From contig DMHJ01000124.1 of NCBI GenBank assembly GCA_003449495.1, positions 1-18,254 on the forward strand: a DNA stretch of 18,254 nucleotides. Direction: 5' to 3'. Position 1 is the first letter of the stretch; each line of letters starts with the position of its first letter. Of the stretch, positions 8,250-14,770 are shown in pieces. A program made the position numbers and the translations under genes. This DNA comes from Clostridiales bacterium UBA8153 (lineage in GTDB: Bacteria; Bacillota; Sulfobacillia; UBA8153). A model generated the notes under the pieces. It did no database searches, had not been told where the DNA came from, and was given only the letters and a program-made list of their open reading frames with translations.

Positions 8250-8954
8250 GTGGCGGCCAAGATCCTGGTGGTGGAAGATGAGGGGAAGATCCGGGAGCTG
8301 CTGAAAGCGTACCTGGAAGGCCACGGCTACCAGGTGCATACCGCCGGTAGCGGTGCCGAGGCCCTGTCCAGGATAGCCGGCGATCGGCCGGACCTGGTGC
8401 TCCTGGATGTGATGCTGCCCGGGATGGATGGCCTGGACGTGTGCCGCCGTCTGCGGCAGACCAGCCGGGTGCCGGTGATCTTTCTGAGTGCCCGCACGGA
8501 AGAAATCGACCGGCTGTTGGGATTGGAGCTGGGGGCCGACGACTACATCACCAAGCCCTTCAGCCCCCGGGAGGTGGTGGCGCGGGTGCGCGCCGTGCTC
8601 AGGCGCCTGGAACCGGCGGGCGCTCAGGGAGAGGTACTGCGGGTAGGGGCCGTCGAGATCAACCTGCCGTGCCATGAGGTGTGGGCCCACGGCCAGCCGG
8701 TGGCCCTGACGCCTACCGAGTTCAGCCTGCTGGTAACCTTGCTCCGGCACCCGGGTCGTACCTATACCCGCCTGCAGCTGCTGGACGTTGCCATGGGCAA
8801 CTCCTATGAGGGCTACGAGCGATCGGTGGACACCCACATTTCGAATCTGCGCAAGAAAATCGAGCTGGACCCAGCTCGCCCGCAATACGTCTTGACGGTC
8901 TACGGCGTAGGGTACAAGGGAGGGAACCTGCCGGTTGCGCAGCCTGCACGCTAA
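8250..8954 (+). CDS. OmpR/PhoB-family response regulator
   Basis: This 234-residue protein has a receiver domain with the acidic pair E9/D10/E11, phospho-acceptor D53 in LLDVMLPGMDG, the FLSAR switch segment and the conserved Lys in ITKPF. A winged-helix DNA-binding domain follows (about 130-228, with TPTEF and SVDTHISNLRKK-type segments). It is a transcription regulator activated by the histidine kinase encoded next, whose TTG start overlaps it by 20 bases. GTG 8250 is preferred over GTG 8241 because of GGAGG spacing. The pair lies directly downstream of the hydrogenase operon but has its own promoter, so a link to hydrogen metabolism is only suggested by position. Target genes and signal cannot be inferred. 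Confidence 0.95.
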   Translation: MAAKILVVEDEGKIRELLKAYLEGHGYQVHTAGSGAEALSRIAGDRPDLVLLDVMLPGMDGLDVCRRLRQTSRVPVIFLSARTEEIDRLLGLELGADDYITKPFSPREVVARVRAVLRRLEPAGAQGEVLRVGAVEINLPCHEVWAHGQPVALTPTEFSLLVTLLRHPGRTYTRLQLLDVAMGNSYEGYERSVDTHISNLRKKIELDPARPQYVLTVYGVGYKGGNLPVAQPAR

Positions 8955-10293
8955 GCTCGCTTTGTCCTTTGTCGTCGTGGCCTTGGTGGCCATGGTGATC
9001 ACCGTGGGCGTGGCCCAGCTGGTCATCGCGGCGCGGTTCGGCGACTTCCTCTCGGGCACCCGGCAGGCCCAGGCCGAACGCCTGGCGCAGGCACTGGCCC
9101 CCTGGTACCGGGACACGGGCACCTGGGAAGGGCTACGCATCCAGCTGGGAGGGCCCGGCGGCCACATGATGATGCGCCGGTGGCCCGAGCGCGTGCTGGT
9201 GATGGACGCTCGAGGCAGGCTGGTGTTTGATTCCGGAGGAGGCCCGCCGCCCACGCCGGCCATGCTGGAACGTTGGCTGCGGCAGGGTCAGCCCATCCTG
9301 GTGGACGGGCGCACCGTGGGCACTGTGGCGGTACAAGGGGCGGTGGAGGCGGGCATGCGCACTTTGGAGGCGATATTCACCCGCTCGGTGCGCTCCGCCA
9401 TGATCACCGGCGGCCTGCTGGCGGCCGCCGTGGCCGCGGTGCTGGGGGCCTACCTGGCCGGGCGGATTTCCGGCCGTCTCCGTATCTTCCAGCAGGCCGC
9501 GGCCAGCATTGCCGGCCGGGACCTGGCGGTGCGGGTGCCCGAGGACGGCGACGACGAGCTGGCCGCCCTCGGACGCGCCTTCAATCTCATGGCCGGTAAC
9601 CTGCAGGAGAGCGAGAAAGCCCGCCGCAACCTGGTGGCCGATGTCACCCATGAGCTCCGAACGCCCCTATCCATCCTCCGGGGTGGTCTCGAGTCCCTGC
9701 AGGACGGGGTGATCGCCGCCAGCCCCGAGGTGGTGTCGTCCTTGGCCGACGAAGCGTTGCGCCTGTCCCACTTGGTCAGCGACCTCCAGGACTTGAACCT
9801 GGCCGAAGCCGGCCACCTGCCGCTGGATCTGGGGCGAGTGGATGTGGGTGAACTGGTGGAGGGAGCATTGAGCCCATTGCGCATTGAGGCCCAGCTGCGC
9901 ATGCTCCGGCTGGAGTCCCGGCTACCGTCCGGCCTGCCGGCCGTCCAAGCCGATGCCAGGCGCACGCAGCAGGTGCTCATGAACATCCTCACCAACGCCA
10001 TCAAGTACACTCCGGCCGGGGGTACCATCACCATCGCCGCCCGGGTCGGTGCCGGCCGGGTGGCCATCTCGGTGACCGACGACGGCCCGGGCATCGATAC
10101 CGGCGAGCTGCGCCACATCTTCAACCGTTTTTACCGGGGGGACCGGGCGCGTAGCCGGGCCGAAGGCGGCACCGGGCTGGGGCTATCCATCGCGCGCGGG
10201 TACGTGGAGGCCCAGGGTGGCTCCATCTGGGCCGAGAACGTGCCGCCCCGGGGTGCCCGCTTCACCTTCGAGTTGCCCGTCCAGCCGGACTGA
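8935..10293 (+). CDS. Membrane sensor histidine kinase
   Basis: This 452-residue kinase starts at TTG 8935, with AAGGGAGGG at 8916-8923, and overlaps the response-regulator gene by 20 bases, a normal coupling in two-component pairs. Transmembrane helix 1 is near residues 8-31. An extracytoplasmic sensor region of about 110 residues follows, then transmembrane helix 2 near 143-168, a HAMP linker, and a HisKA domain with H239 in VTHELRTPLS. The ATPase domain has the N-box NAIKYTPAGG, the DDGPGI motif and the GTGLGLSIARG motif. The sensor region contains an odd local cluster, GGHMMMRRW, and no recognisable PAS or Cache signature. Type resembles BaeS/ResE-like kinases. The signal is unknown. Confidence 0.95.
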   Translation: MRSLHAKLALSFVVVALVAMVITVGVAQLVIAARFGDFLSGTRQAQAERLAQALAPWYRDTGTWEGLRIQLGGPGGHMMMRRWPERVLVMDARGRLVFDSGGGPPPTPAMLERWLRQGQPILVDGRTVGTVAVQGAVEAGMRTLEAIFTRSVRSAMITGGLLAAAVAAVLGAYLAGRISGRLRIFQQAAASIAGRDLAVRVPEDGDDELAALGRAFNLMAGNLQESEKARRNLVADVTHELRTPLSILRGGLESLQDGVIAASPEVVSSLADEALRLSHLVSDLQDLNLAEAGHLPLDLGRVDVGELVEGALSPLRIEAQLRMLRLESRLPSGLPAVQADARRTQQVLMNILTNAIKYTPAGGTITIAARVGAGRVAISVTDDGPGIDTGELRHIFNRFYRGDRARSRAEGGTGLGLSIARGYVEAQGGSIWAENVPPRGARFTFELPVQPD

Positions 10294-10368
10294 TGGGGAG
10301 CCTGCAGCCTAGCCTCTGGTTGCGCCCCCCTACTATCGGCACAGACTAATCCCGGGGAGGGCTGCACT

Positions 10369-10683
10369 TTGGCAGCATTGACAGAAGGAACGGCCAAGAA
10401 GGTCCTTGAGAAGCTGGAGCGGCTGTCTGCGGACTTGGAAAAGGCCAGCTTGGCCGAGTACGTGGAGATGCTGCGGCGTCCCCGGCGCATGCTGGTGGTG
10501 AACCTTATAGCGGGGATGGCCAGGGGGCTGGGGATGGCCATAGGCTTCACCTTCCTCGGCGCCCTGGTCGTCTATCTTCTCACCCGCGGTTTCATCGCCA
10601 ACCTGCCCGTCATCGGCGACTTCATCGCCGAGCTGGTGTGGATCGTCCAGCAGAACCTGGGCCTGCCCCGGGGACCGCAGTGA
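10369..10683 (+). CDS. DUF5665 small membrane protein
   Basis: This 104-residue protein starts at TTG 10369, supported by GGGGAGG (10354-10360) 8 bases upstream. Residues 8-35 look like an amphipathic or coiled helix (KKVLEKLERLSADLEKASL). The segment LAEYVEMLRRPRRMLVVN (28-45) leads into a hydrophobic stretch to about residue 72, then LPVIGDFIAELVWIV (79-93). This pattern matches the DUF5665 family of Firmicutes as I recall it; its function is unknown. It lies 12 bases upstream of the TraR/DksA-like gene, a neighbourhood I associate with lspA in Clostridia. The 75 bases between it and the kinase gene hold no clear promoter. Confidence 0.8.
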   Translation: MAALTEGTAKKVLEKLERLSADLEKASLAEYVEMLRRPRRMLVVNLIAGMARGLGMAIGFTFLGALVVYLLTRGFIANLPVIGDFIAELVWIVQQNLGLPRGPQ

Positions 10684-10688
10684 GGAGG
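10682..10688 (+). promoter_or_regulatory. Strong ribosome binding site of the TraR/DksA-like gene
   Basis: GAGGAGG overlaps the stop of the DUF5665 gene and lies 7 bases before ATG 10696. It supports ATG 10696 as the true start, although that frame meets TGA at 10759-10761. Confidence 0.75.
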
Positions 10689-10695
10689 CGGAAAC

Positions 10696-11143
10696 ATGCA
10701 TTTTGAGTTCGCCCGGCAACTACTGCGGAGGCGGCGTGAGGAACTTGCGTCCACGCTTTGAGTCGCTACAAGCGAGGCTGGTGCCGGGAATCAGGGAGAG
10801 CACCCCGGAGCTCTGGTTGAGTGACAACCATCCGGCGGACTCGGGCTCGGAGACTGGCGAGCGCGCAAGGGACGTCGGCCTACACCGCCTGGTGAGACAG
10901 CAGCTGTTCGAGGTGGATCTGGCCCGGCACCGGCTGGAGCCGGGAAGCAACGGGCAGTGCGAGAGCTGTGGCGGCCCCATTCCCGACGCGAGGCTGGCGG
11001 CGATCCCCGAGGCCCGCCGCTGTATCTTTTGCCAGTCTTCGGGCAGTCCCCCGTTCCGGCACCGCCCGGCGGAAGAGGAAGCGATGGAATCCTCCGGGAG
11101 GGACCCCGGGGTTGACCCGGGCGCTACCGGGTGTTTCCGGTGA
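10696..11143 (+). CDS. TraR/DksA-family zinc-finger protein with +1 frame change at CTT-TGA
   Basis: From ATG 10696 the frame reads 21 residues (MHFEFARQLLRRRREELAST plus Leu) and stops at TGA 10759-10761. Skipping one base there continues with ESLQARLVPGIRES and an open frame to 11143, giving about 148 residues. The downstream part has the YteA-like SDNHPAD segment, GERARDVGL, and a zinc finger CESC...CIFC (CxxC-x17-CxxC). In this family an N-terminal Arg/Glu/Leu-rich coiled coil precedes these, which both reading-frame pieces supply together. DksA/TraR proteins act on RNA polymerase; YteA-type members are little characterised. The slip site CTT-TGA equals the prfB frameshift codon pair. Alternatives are a real one-base mutation, a sequencing error, or initiation at GTG 10736 (GGAGG only 4 bases upstream), which would lose most of the first helix. 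The last 35 residues are low-complexity. Confidence 0.75.
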
Positions 11144-11216
11144 GAAGTTAAGGCGCCCGGCCGCTGCCATGCACCCGGCCGCACCTGGGGAGAGCCCGGC
11201 CATTGCCCAAGATCCA

Positions 11217-11245
11217 TTGAGTGTGCTTGCGCCCGGTGTTACAAT
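11217..11245 (+). promoter_or_regulatory. Near-consensus SigA-like promoter for lspA-rluD
   Basis: TTGAGT (11217-11222) and TACAAT (11240-11245) are separated by exactly 17 bases, 39 bases before the lspA start. It is the best promoter match in the window. Confidence 0.75.
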
Positions 11246-11284
11246 AGGGCGGGGTAACGTGGAAGAAGGCGGTGGTGGGCTCTT

Positions 11285-11719
11285 ATGTGGTGGATTGCCG
11301 CCGGCGTGCTGGTGATGGACGTAGCGAGCAAACGCTGGGTGGAAGCCCGACTCGCCCTGGGGCAGAGCGTTCCGGTAATCCCCGGCCTGCTCTACCTGAC
11401 CCGGTTGGCCAATCCCGGCGCCGCCTTCGGCCTGTTTGCCGGTGCGACCTTAGCCCTAGTCCTGGTGGCGGCGGCGGTGTCCGGCTTCATCATCTTCGCC
11501 GGACAGCGCCTGGCCGGGGAGAGCCGGGTCTTACGGTCCGGGCTGGGCCTGCAGCTCGGTGGCGCCCTAGGCAACCTCATCGACCGCGTGCGGGTAGGCA
11601 TGGTCACAGACTTCCTGGACCTGTCTTTCTGGCCGGTGTTCAACGTGGCCGATATGGCCATTGTGGGAGGAGCGGGTCTTCTGGTATGGGGGTACTTCAG
11701 GGCCACGCAGAGGACCTGA
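11285..11719 (+). CDS. lspA: Lipoprotein signal peptidase (signal peptidase II)
   Basis: This 144-residue integral membrane aspartyl protease cleaves the signal peptide of diacylglyceryl prolipoproteins. Family motifs are present in order: D12/K16 (DVASK), NPGAAFGL (43-50), GNLIDR (96-101), TDF with D109, and FNVAD with D123. D109 and D123 are the likely catalytic pair. Four hydrophobic helices fit, about 2-17, 54-74, 88-103 and 122-138. ATG 11285 is chosen because the first helix starts there; the upstream purine stretch (AAGGCGGTGG) is only a weak ribosome binding site. The length is near the low end for the family. rluD begins inside its last 34 bases, as is common in Firmicutes. Confidence 0.96.
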   Translation: MWWIAAGVLVMDVASKRWVEARLALGQSVPVIPGLLYLTRLANPGAAFGLFAGATLALVLVAAAVSGFIIFAGQRLAGESRVLRSGLGLQLGGALGNLIDRVRVGMVTDFLDLSFWPVFNVADMAIVGGAGLLVWGYFRATQRT

Positions 11720-12645
11720 ATTCCCACTGCTTCACCGTAGCTGCAGAGCATGCCTGCAAGCGGTTGGATGTGTACCTGAGCCGGGTGGTGCCCGGCCTTA
11801 CCCGATCCTACGCCAAGAAACTCATCAACGACGGCCGGGTATTGGTGGAAGGCCAGGTGTCCGAGCCGGCCCGCCGGTTGCGTGCGGGGGAGGAAGTGAC
11901 GGTTGTCATACCCCCGCCCCAACCTGCCCCGGCCCTCCCGGAAATGCTGCCCTTGGACCTGGTCTATGAAGACGCGGACTTGGTGGTGGTGAACAAAGCC
12001 AGGGGGATGGTGGTGCACCCGGCGGCCGGCCATGACCGTGGCACCTTGGTCAACGCCCTGCTCTACCATTGCCCGGATCTGGCTGGCATCAACGACACCG
12101 TGCGGCCGGGCATTGTCCACCGGCTCGATAAGGACACCACCGGCTTGCTGGTGGTGGCCAAGACCCAGCTGGCCCAGCAGCAACTGGCCGCGCAGATCAA
12201 AGATCGCTCGGTCACCCGCCGGTATCTGGCCCTGGTGCACGGTATACCCCGTTGCCGCAGCGGTGAAGTGGACCTGCCGGTGGGCAGGCACCCGGTCCAC
12301 CGCCAGAGAATGGCGGTAGTGGCCAGGGGCGGCCGGCCGGCGGTGACGCGCTATGCCGTTGAGGAAGCCCTGGGCCGGTTTGCGCTGGTGCAAGCCGAGC
12401 TGCTGACCGGGCGTACCCACCAAGTGCGAGTGCACCTGGCTCATCTCGGGCATCCCGTGGTCGCCGACGCCGGGTACGGGGGGCGCGCCGGCACGCTGGG
12501 CATGGAGGGCCAGGCCCTGCACGCAGCCTTCTTGGGTCTTGCGCATCCGAGAACGGGAGTGTGGTTGGAGTTTCAAGCACCTTTACCGAGGGATTTCCAA
12601 CGGGCTTTGAGTATCCTGCGGGCCCGTTGCCTAAGACAGAGATGA
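11686..12645 (+). CDS. rluD: RluA/RluD-family 23S rRNA pseudouridine synthase
   Basis: This 319-residue protein has an N-terminal S4 RNA-binding domain (RLDVYLSRVVPGLTRSYAKK, 26-45) and the pseudouridine synthase core. The catalytic motif HRLDKDTTGL carries D148, and RTHQVRVHLAHLGHP lies in the C-terminal half. It isomerises uridine in large-subunit rRNA by family; the exact position is not provable here. ATG 11686 is preferred: GGGAGGAG (11665-11672) precedes it and the S4 domain follows within 25 residues. The open frame extends upstream to 11272, but that part lies across lspA and is not protein-like. It overlaps lspA by 34 bases, so the two are probably co-translated. Confidence 0.93.
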   Translation: MGVLQGHAEDLNSHCFTVAAEHACKRLDVYLSRVVPGLTRSYAKKLINDGRVLVEGQVSEPARRLRAGEEVTVVIPPPQPAPALPEMLPLDLVYEDADLVVVNKARGMVVHPAAGHDRGTLVNALLYHCPDLAGINDTVRPGIVHRLDKDTTGLLVVAKTQLAQQQLAAQIKDRSVTRRYLALVHGIPRCRSGEVDLPVGRHPVHRQRMAVVARGGRPAVTRYAVEEALGRFALVQAELLTGRTHQVRVHLAHLGHPVVADAGYGGRAGTLGMEGQALHAAFLGLAHPRTGVWLEFQAPLPRDFQRALSILRARCLRQR

Positions 12646-12655
12646 TGGGGGGAGA

Positions 12656-13312
12656 ATGGAGATGCCGGCTGAGCGCGTGGCCCGGTCCCTGCTGAAGGTC
12701 AAGGCCGTGTTCTGCAACTTGGAGCACCCGTTTACGTTCACTTCGGGAACGGTGAGCCCGGTGTACGTGGATATGCGGAAGGTCATATCCTACCCCGGTC
12801 CCCGTACGGAAATTGCCGAGCTGTCGGCCAGCTGCATCAAGAGCCGGGTGGGTCTGGAGAAGGTGGACGTGATCGCCGGCGGCGAGACGGCGGGCATTCC
12901 CTACGCCGCCTGGGTGGCCGATCGCCTGAACCTGCCCATGATCTACGTGCGTAAACAGGCCAAAGGATTCGGCCGCAATGCCATGGTGGAAGGGGATGTC
13001 CAGCCGGGACAGCGGGTGGTGCTGGTGGAGGATCTGGTGTTCAACGGCCAGTCCAAGGTGAAATTCGCCGAGGGCATCCGGAACACCGGGGCCCTCTGCG
13101 AGCACGTACTCGCCGTTTTCGACTACGCCTACACCGGGGAGTCCGCCGCCATCCTGGACGTGGCCGGCATCCAGCTGCACACCCTCACCAACTGGCCGGT
13201 GCTCCTGAAGGTGGCCGGGGACGAGGGGTTCTTCAGCCCGCTGGAGATCGAGACCATCCAGGAGTTTTTAGCCAACCCCCGGGCCTGGTCGCAGAAGCGC
13301 GGGGGAGTCTAG
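12656..13312 (+). CDS. pyrE: Orotate phosphoribosyltransferase-like protein with atypical PRPP loop
   Basis: The protein has 218 residues from ATG 12656; ATG 12662 has better spacing from GGGGGGAG and is equally possible. Orotate phosphoribosyltransferase features are FTFTSGTVSPVYVDMRKV (26-43), AGGETAGIPYA (74-84), the YVRKQAKGFGRN loop with K100 and K103, and VVLVEDLVFNGQSK (121-134) at the PRPP-binding site. In the usual PyrE the last reads EDxxTTGGS or, as I recall in some bacteria, EDLTTDGGSK; here Asn-Gly-Gln replaces the conserved acidic/Thr-Gly-Gly step. The reaction would be orotate plus PRPP to OMP. It lies 10 bases after rluD, the place where many Firmicutes carry pyrR, yet it does not resemble PyrR. 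A changed substrate or a regulatory role is possible. Confidence 0.85.
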   Translation: MEMPAERVARSLLKVKAVFCNLEHPFTFTSGTVSPVYVDMRKVISYPGPRTEIAELSASCIKSRVGLEKVDVIAGGETAGIPYAAWVADRLNLPMIYVRKQAKGFGRNAMVEGDVQPGQRVVLVEDLVFNGQSKVKFAEGIRNTGALCEHVLAVFDYAYTGESAAILDVAGIQLHTLTNWPVLLKVAGDEGFFSPLEIETIQEFLANPRAWSQKRGGV

Positions 13313-13377
13313 ACGGAGTTTGCGGCGGTAACCGCGCCTGAGCTGGGCAGTGCCTCGCCCAAGCTGGCTGGCACTTA

Positions 13378-13394
13378 CCCCGGCTTGGCCGGGG
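13378..13394 (+). terminator. Weak candidate terminator after the pyrE-like gene
   Basis: CCCCGGC (13378-13384) and GCCGGGG (13388-13394) form a 7-bp stem with a TTG loop, followed four bases later by GTCTTT. The T-run is short and displaced, so this is only a candidate. Confidence 0.35.
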
Positions 13395-13456
13395 ACGGTC
13401 TTTCCGAGGCGGTGCTGCTGCTGGGTAGTGCCTTAGCGAACGGAAAGGGGTGAGTT

Positions 13457-14365
13457 ATGGTTCCCCACGTGACTTCGCTGGCGACCGGGCTACTCCTGGC
13501 GGCCTACCTCCGGCGCGAGACCCAGACGCTGAGCATATCCCGGACTGACGTGTTCATCACCGGCCTGCCTGAGCCTTGGAGCGGTGTCCGCATTGGTCTC
13601 CTCAGCGACTTGCACGGCAGGCCCGGTGACTTTGGCGGGCAGGTGACCGGCGAGCTCAGGAGAGCCCAGGTGGAGCTGATTGCCGTGGTAGGGGATTTCG
13701 TGCATAGAAGAGCCGCTGAGATCGAGAGAGTGAGCCCGCTCATTCGGGACCTGCAGACGGTAGCGCCAACCTACGTGGTCAGCGGCAATCACGATCACTC
13801 GGCGGGATGGCCCTCCATAGCTGCCCACCTGACCCGGGCCGGTGCTACCGTGCTGGATAACCGTCACGTGAGACTGGAGAAGGCCGGAAAGACCCTGGTC
13901 CTGGCCGGGGTGGCCGATCCCTATTCCGGCCGGGACCGGCTGGATCAAGCGTTACACGCCGTCCCGGCGGGCCCCATCGTGCTGCTGGCCCACGCGCCCA
14001 CCTGGTTTGCCGCGCCCTCCCACCGCAACCAGAACCACCAGCCCCCGTTACTCTCCCGGGTGGCCTTGACGCTGGCCGGGCACACCCACGGGGGCCAGGT
14101 AAGACTCCCGGTCTTGGGCGTGGTGAGCACGGCGTCGGGTCGCCTGTTCCCCCGCACCCACATTCAAGGGTTGTCCCGGGAGGGAGGCGGCTGGCTGTAC
14201 ATCACCCGGGGCTTAGGGCAGGGTAGCTCGCTGCCGCTACGGCTCGGCGCCCGCCCGGAGCTGGCCGTTATCACCTTGCGGGCCGGGCCCGTCGCCGCAC
14301 CATCAGCCGGTAAAGACGGCAAAGTGGCAGTGAGCGGTCAAACGCCTCGGTCCGTTTCCGGCTGA
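13457..14365 (+). CDS. YaeI/YkuE-type metallophosphoesterase
   Basis: This 302-residue calcineurin-like phosphoesterase has all metal-binding motifs in order: LLSDLHG (D51, H53), VGDF (D80), SGNHDH (N111, H112), LLAHAP with His near residue 178, and AGHTHGGQV in the C-terminal half. In this family the motifs bind two metal ions and hydrolyse phosphoesters; YaeI/YkuE relatives have been linked to lipid A or UDP-sugar pyrophosphate chemistry, but the substrate here is unknown. Residues 5-18 form a short hydrophobic segment that could anchor it at the membrane; there is no twin-Arg export signal. ATG 13457 has AAGGGG (13445-13450) 6 bases upstream. About 25 residues at the C-terminus are low-complexity. 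It lies in the same direction as the pyrE-like gene but after a 144-base gap with a possible terminator. Confidence 0.92.
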   Translation: MVPHVTSLATGLLLAAYLRRETQTLSISRTDVFITGLPEPWSGVRIGLLSDLHGRPGDFGGQVTGELRRAQVELIAVVGDFVHRRAAEIERVSPLIRDLQTVAPTYVVSGNHDHSAGWPSIAAHLTRAGATVLDNRHVRLEKAGKTLVLAGVADPYSGRDRLDQALHAVPAGPIVLLAHAPTWFAAPSHRNQNHQPPLLSRVALTLAGHTHGGQVRLPVLGVVSTASGRLFPRTHIQGLSREGGGWLYITRGLGQGSSLPLRLGARPELAVITLRAGPVAAPSAGKDGKVAVSGQTPRSVSG

Positions 14366-14770
14366 TGCAGCTTGACCGTAGCCCCGCGTGGTCACCCGAC
14401 GGCTGCCGGGATGTATGAGCAGGTTGCGCAAGTTCACTGCCTTTGCGTTACCACCACCCGGTGAACGCGGCGAGTCCTCGCCTGAGCGCCGGTTGGTTCC
14501 TCGCCAATGCGTAGGCCATCAGTGGCCACAGACTACTGTGTGTCAGTTCCGGCCGGCGCCCGGGCTACGTTCGTGTGCCTACTCGGCGCCGGCTAACCGT
14601 CGTGGCTGGGCATCCAAGCATCGCCCCAACGGCGGCTACCGGGGAGAACTGAAACGTGCAACTGCCGGATCCCTGGGCTCCGGGGCCCGGCTGAGCTGTG
14701 CTTTTCAGAACTTTCTTAGAGGGTTCTGCGCGGCATTTGTTGAAAGCAAGGGGTCAGGGGGGATCGCACC
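14366..14770 (+). other. 405-base gap without a convincing gene
   Basis: No frame here has a good ribosome binding site or recognisable protein. A GTG-initiated open frame (14388-14918) runs through it but is Arg/Pro-rich, domain-free and overlaps the next gene by about 150 bases. A GC-rich inverted repeat is present, GCCGGCGCC (14552-14560) and GGCGCCGGC (14585-14593) with a 24-base loop. No clear promoter hexamers were found before the gene at 14771. Confidence 0.5.
14552..14593. repeat. Perfect 9-bp inverted repeat with 24-base loop
   Basis: GCCGGCGCC at 14552-14560 is the exact reverse complement of GGCGCCGGC at 14585-14593. No T-run follows. It could be an RNA stem or a protein-binding site, or chance in GC-rich DNA. 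Confidence 0.5.

Noticed and set aside
7213-9263. Two long minus-strand frames (7213-8196 and 8094-9263)
   Set aside because: Both lie opposite hydA2, the response regulator and the kinase, and cross the terminator and promoter; composition is typical of antisense frames.
11115-11132. ACCCGG/CCGGGT hairpin near the end of the TraR/DksA-like gene as a terminator
   Set aside because: Only a 6-bp stem, inside the coding frame, with only GTTTCC after it.
11272-11685. Longer start for rluD at 11272
   Set aside because: The extension is an Arg/Pro/Gly-rich shadow of lspA; the S4 domain begins just after ATG 11686.
11392-12576. 394-residue minus-strand frame opposite lspA and rluD
   Set aside because: Shadow of two genes with diagnostic motifs on the + strand.
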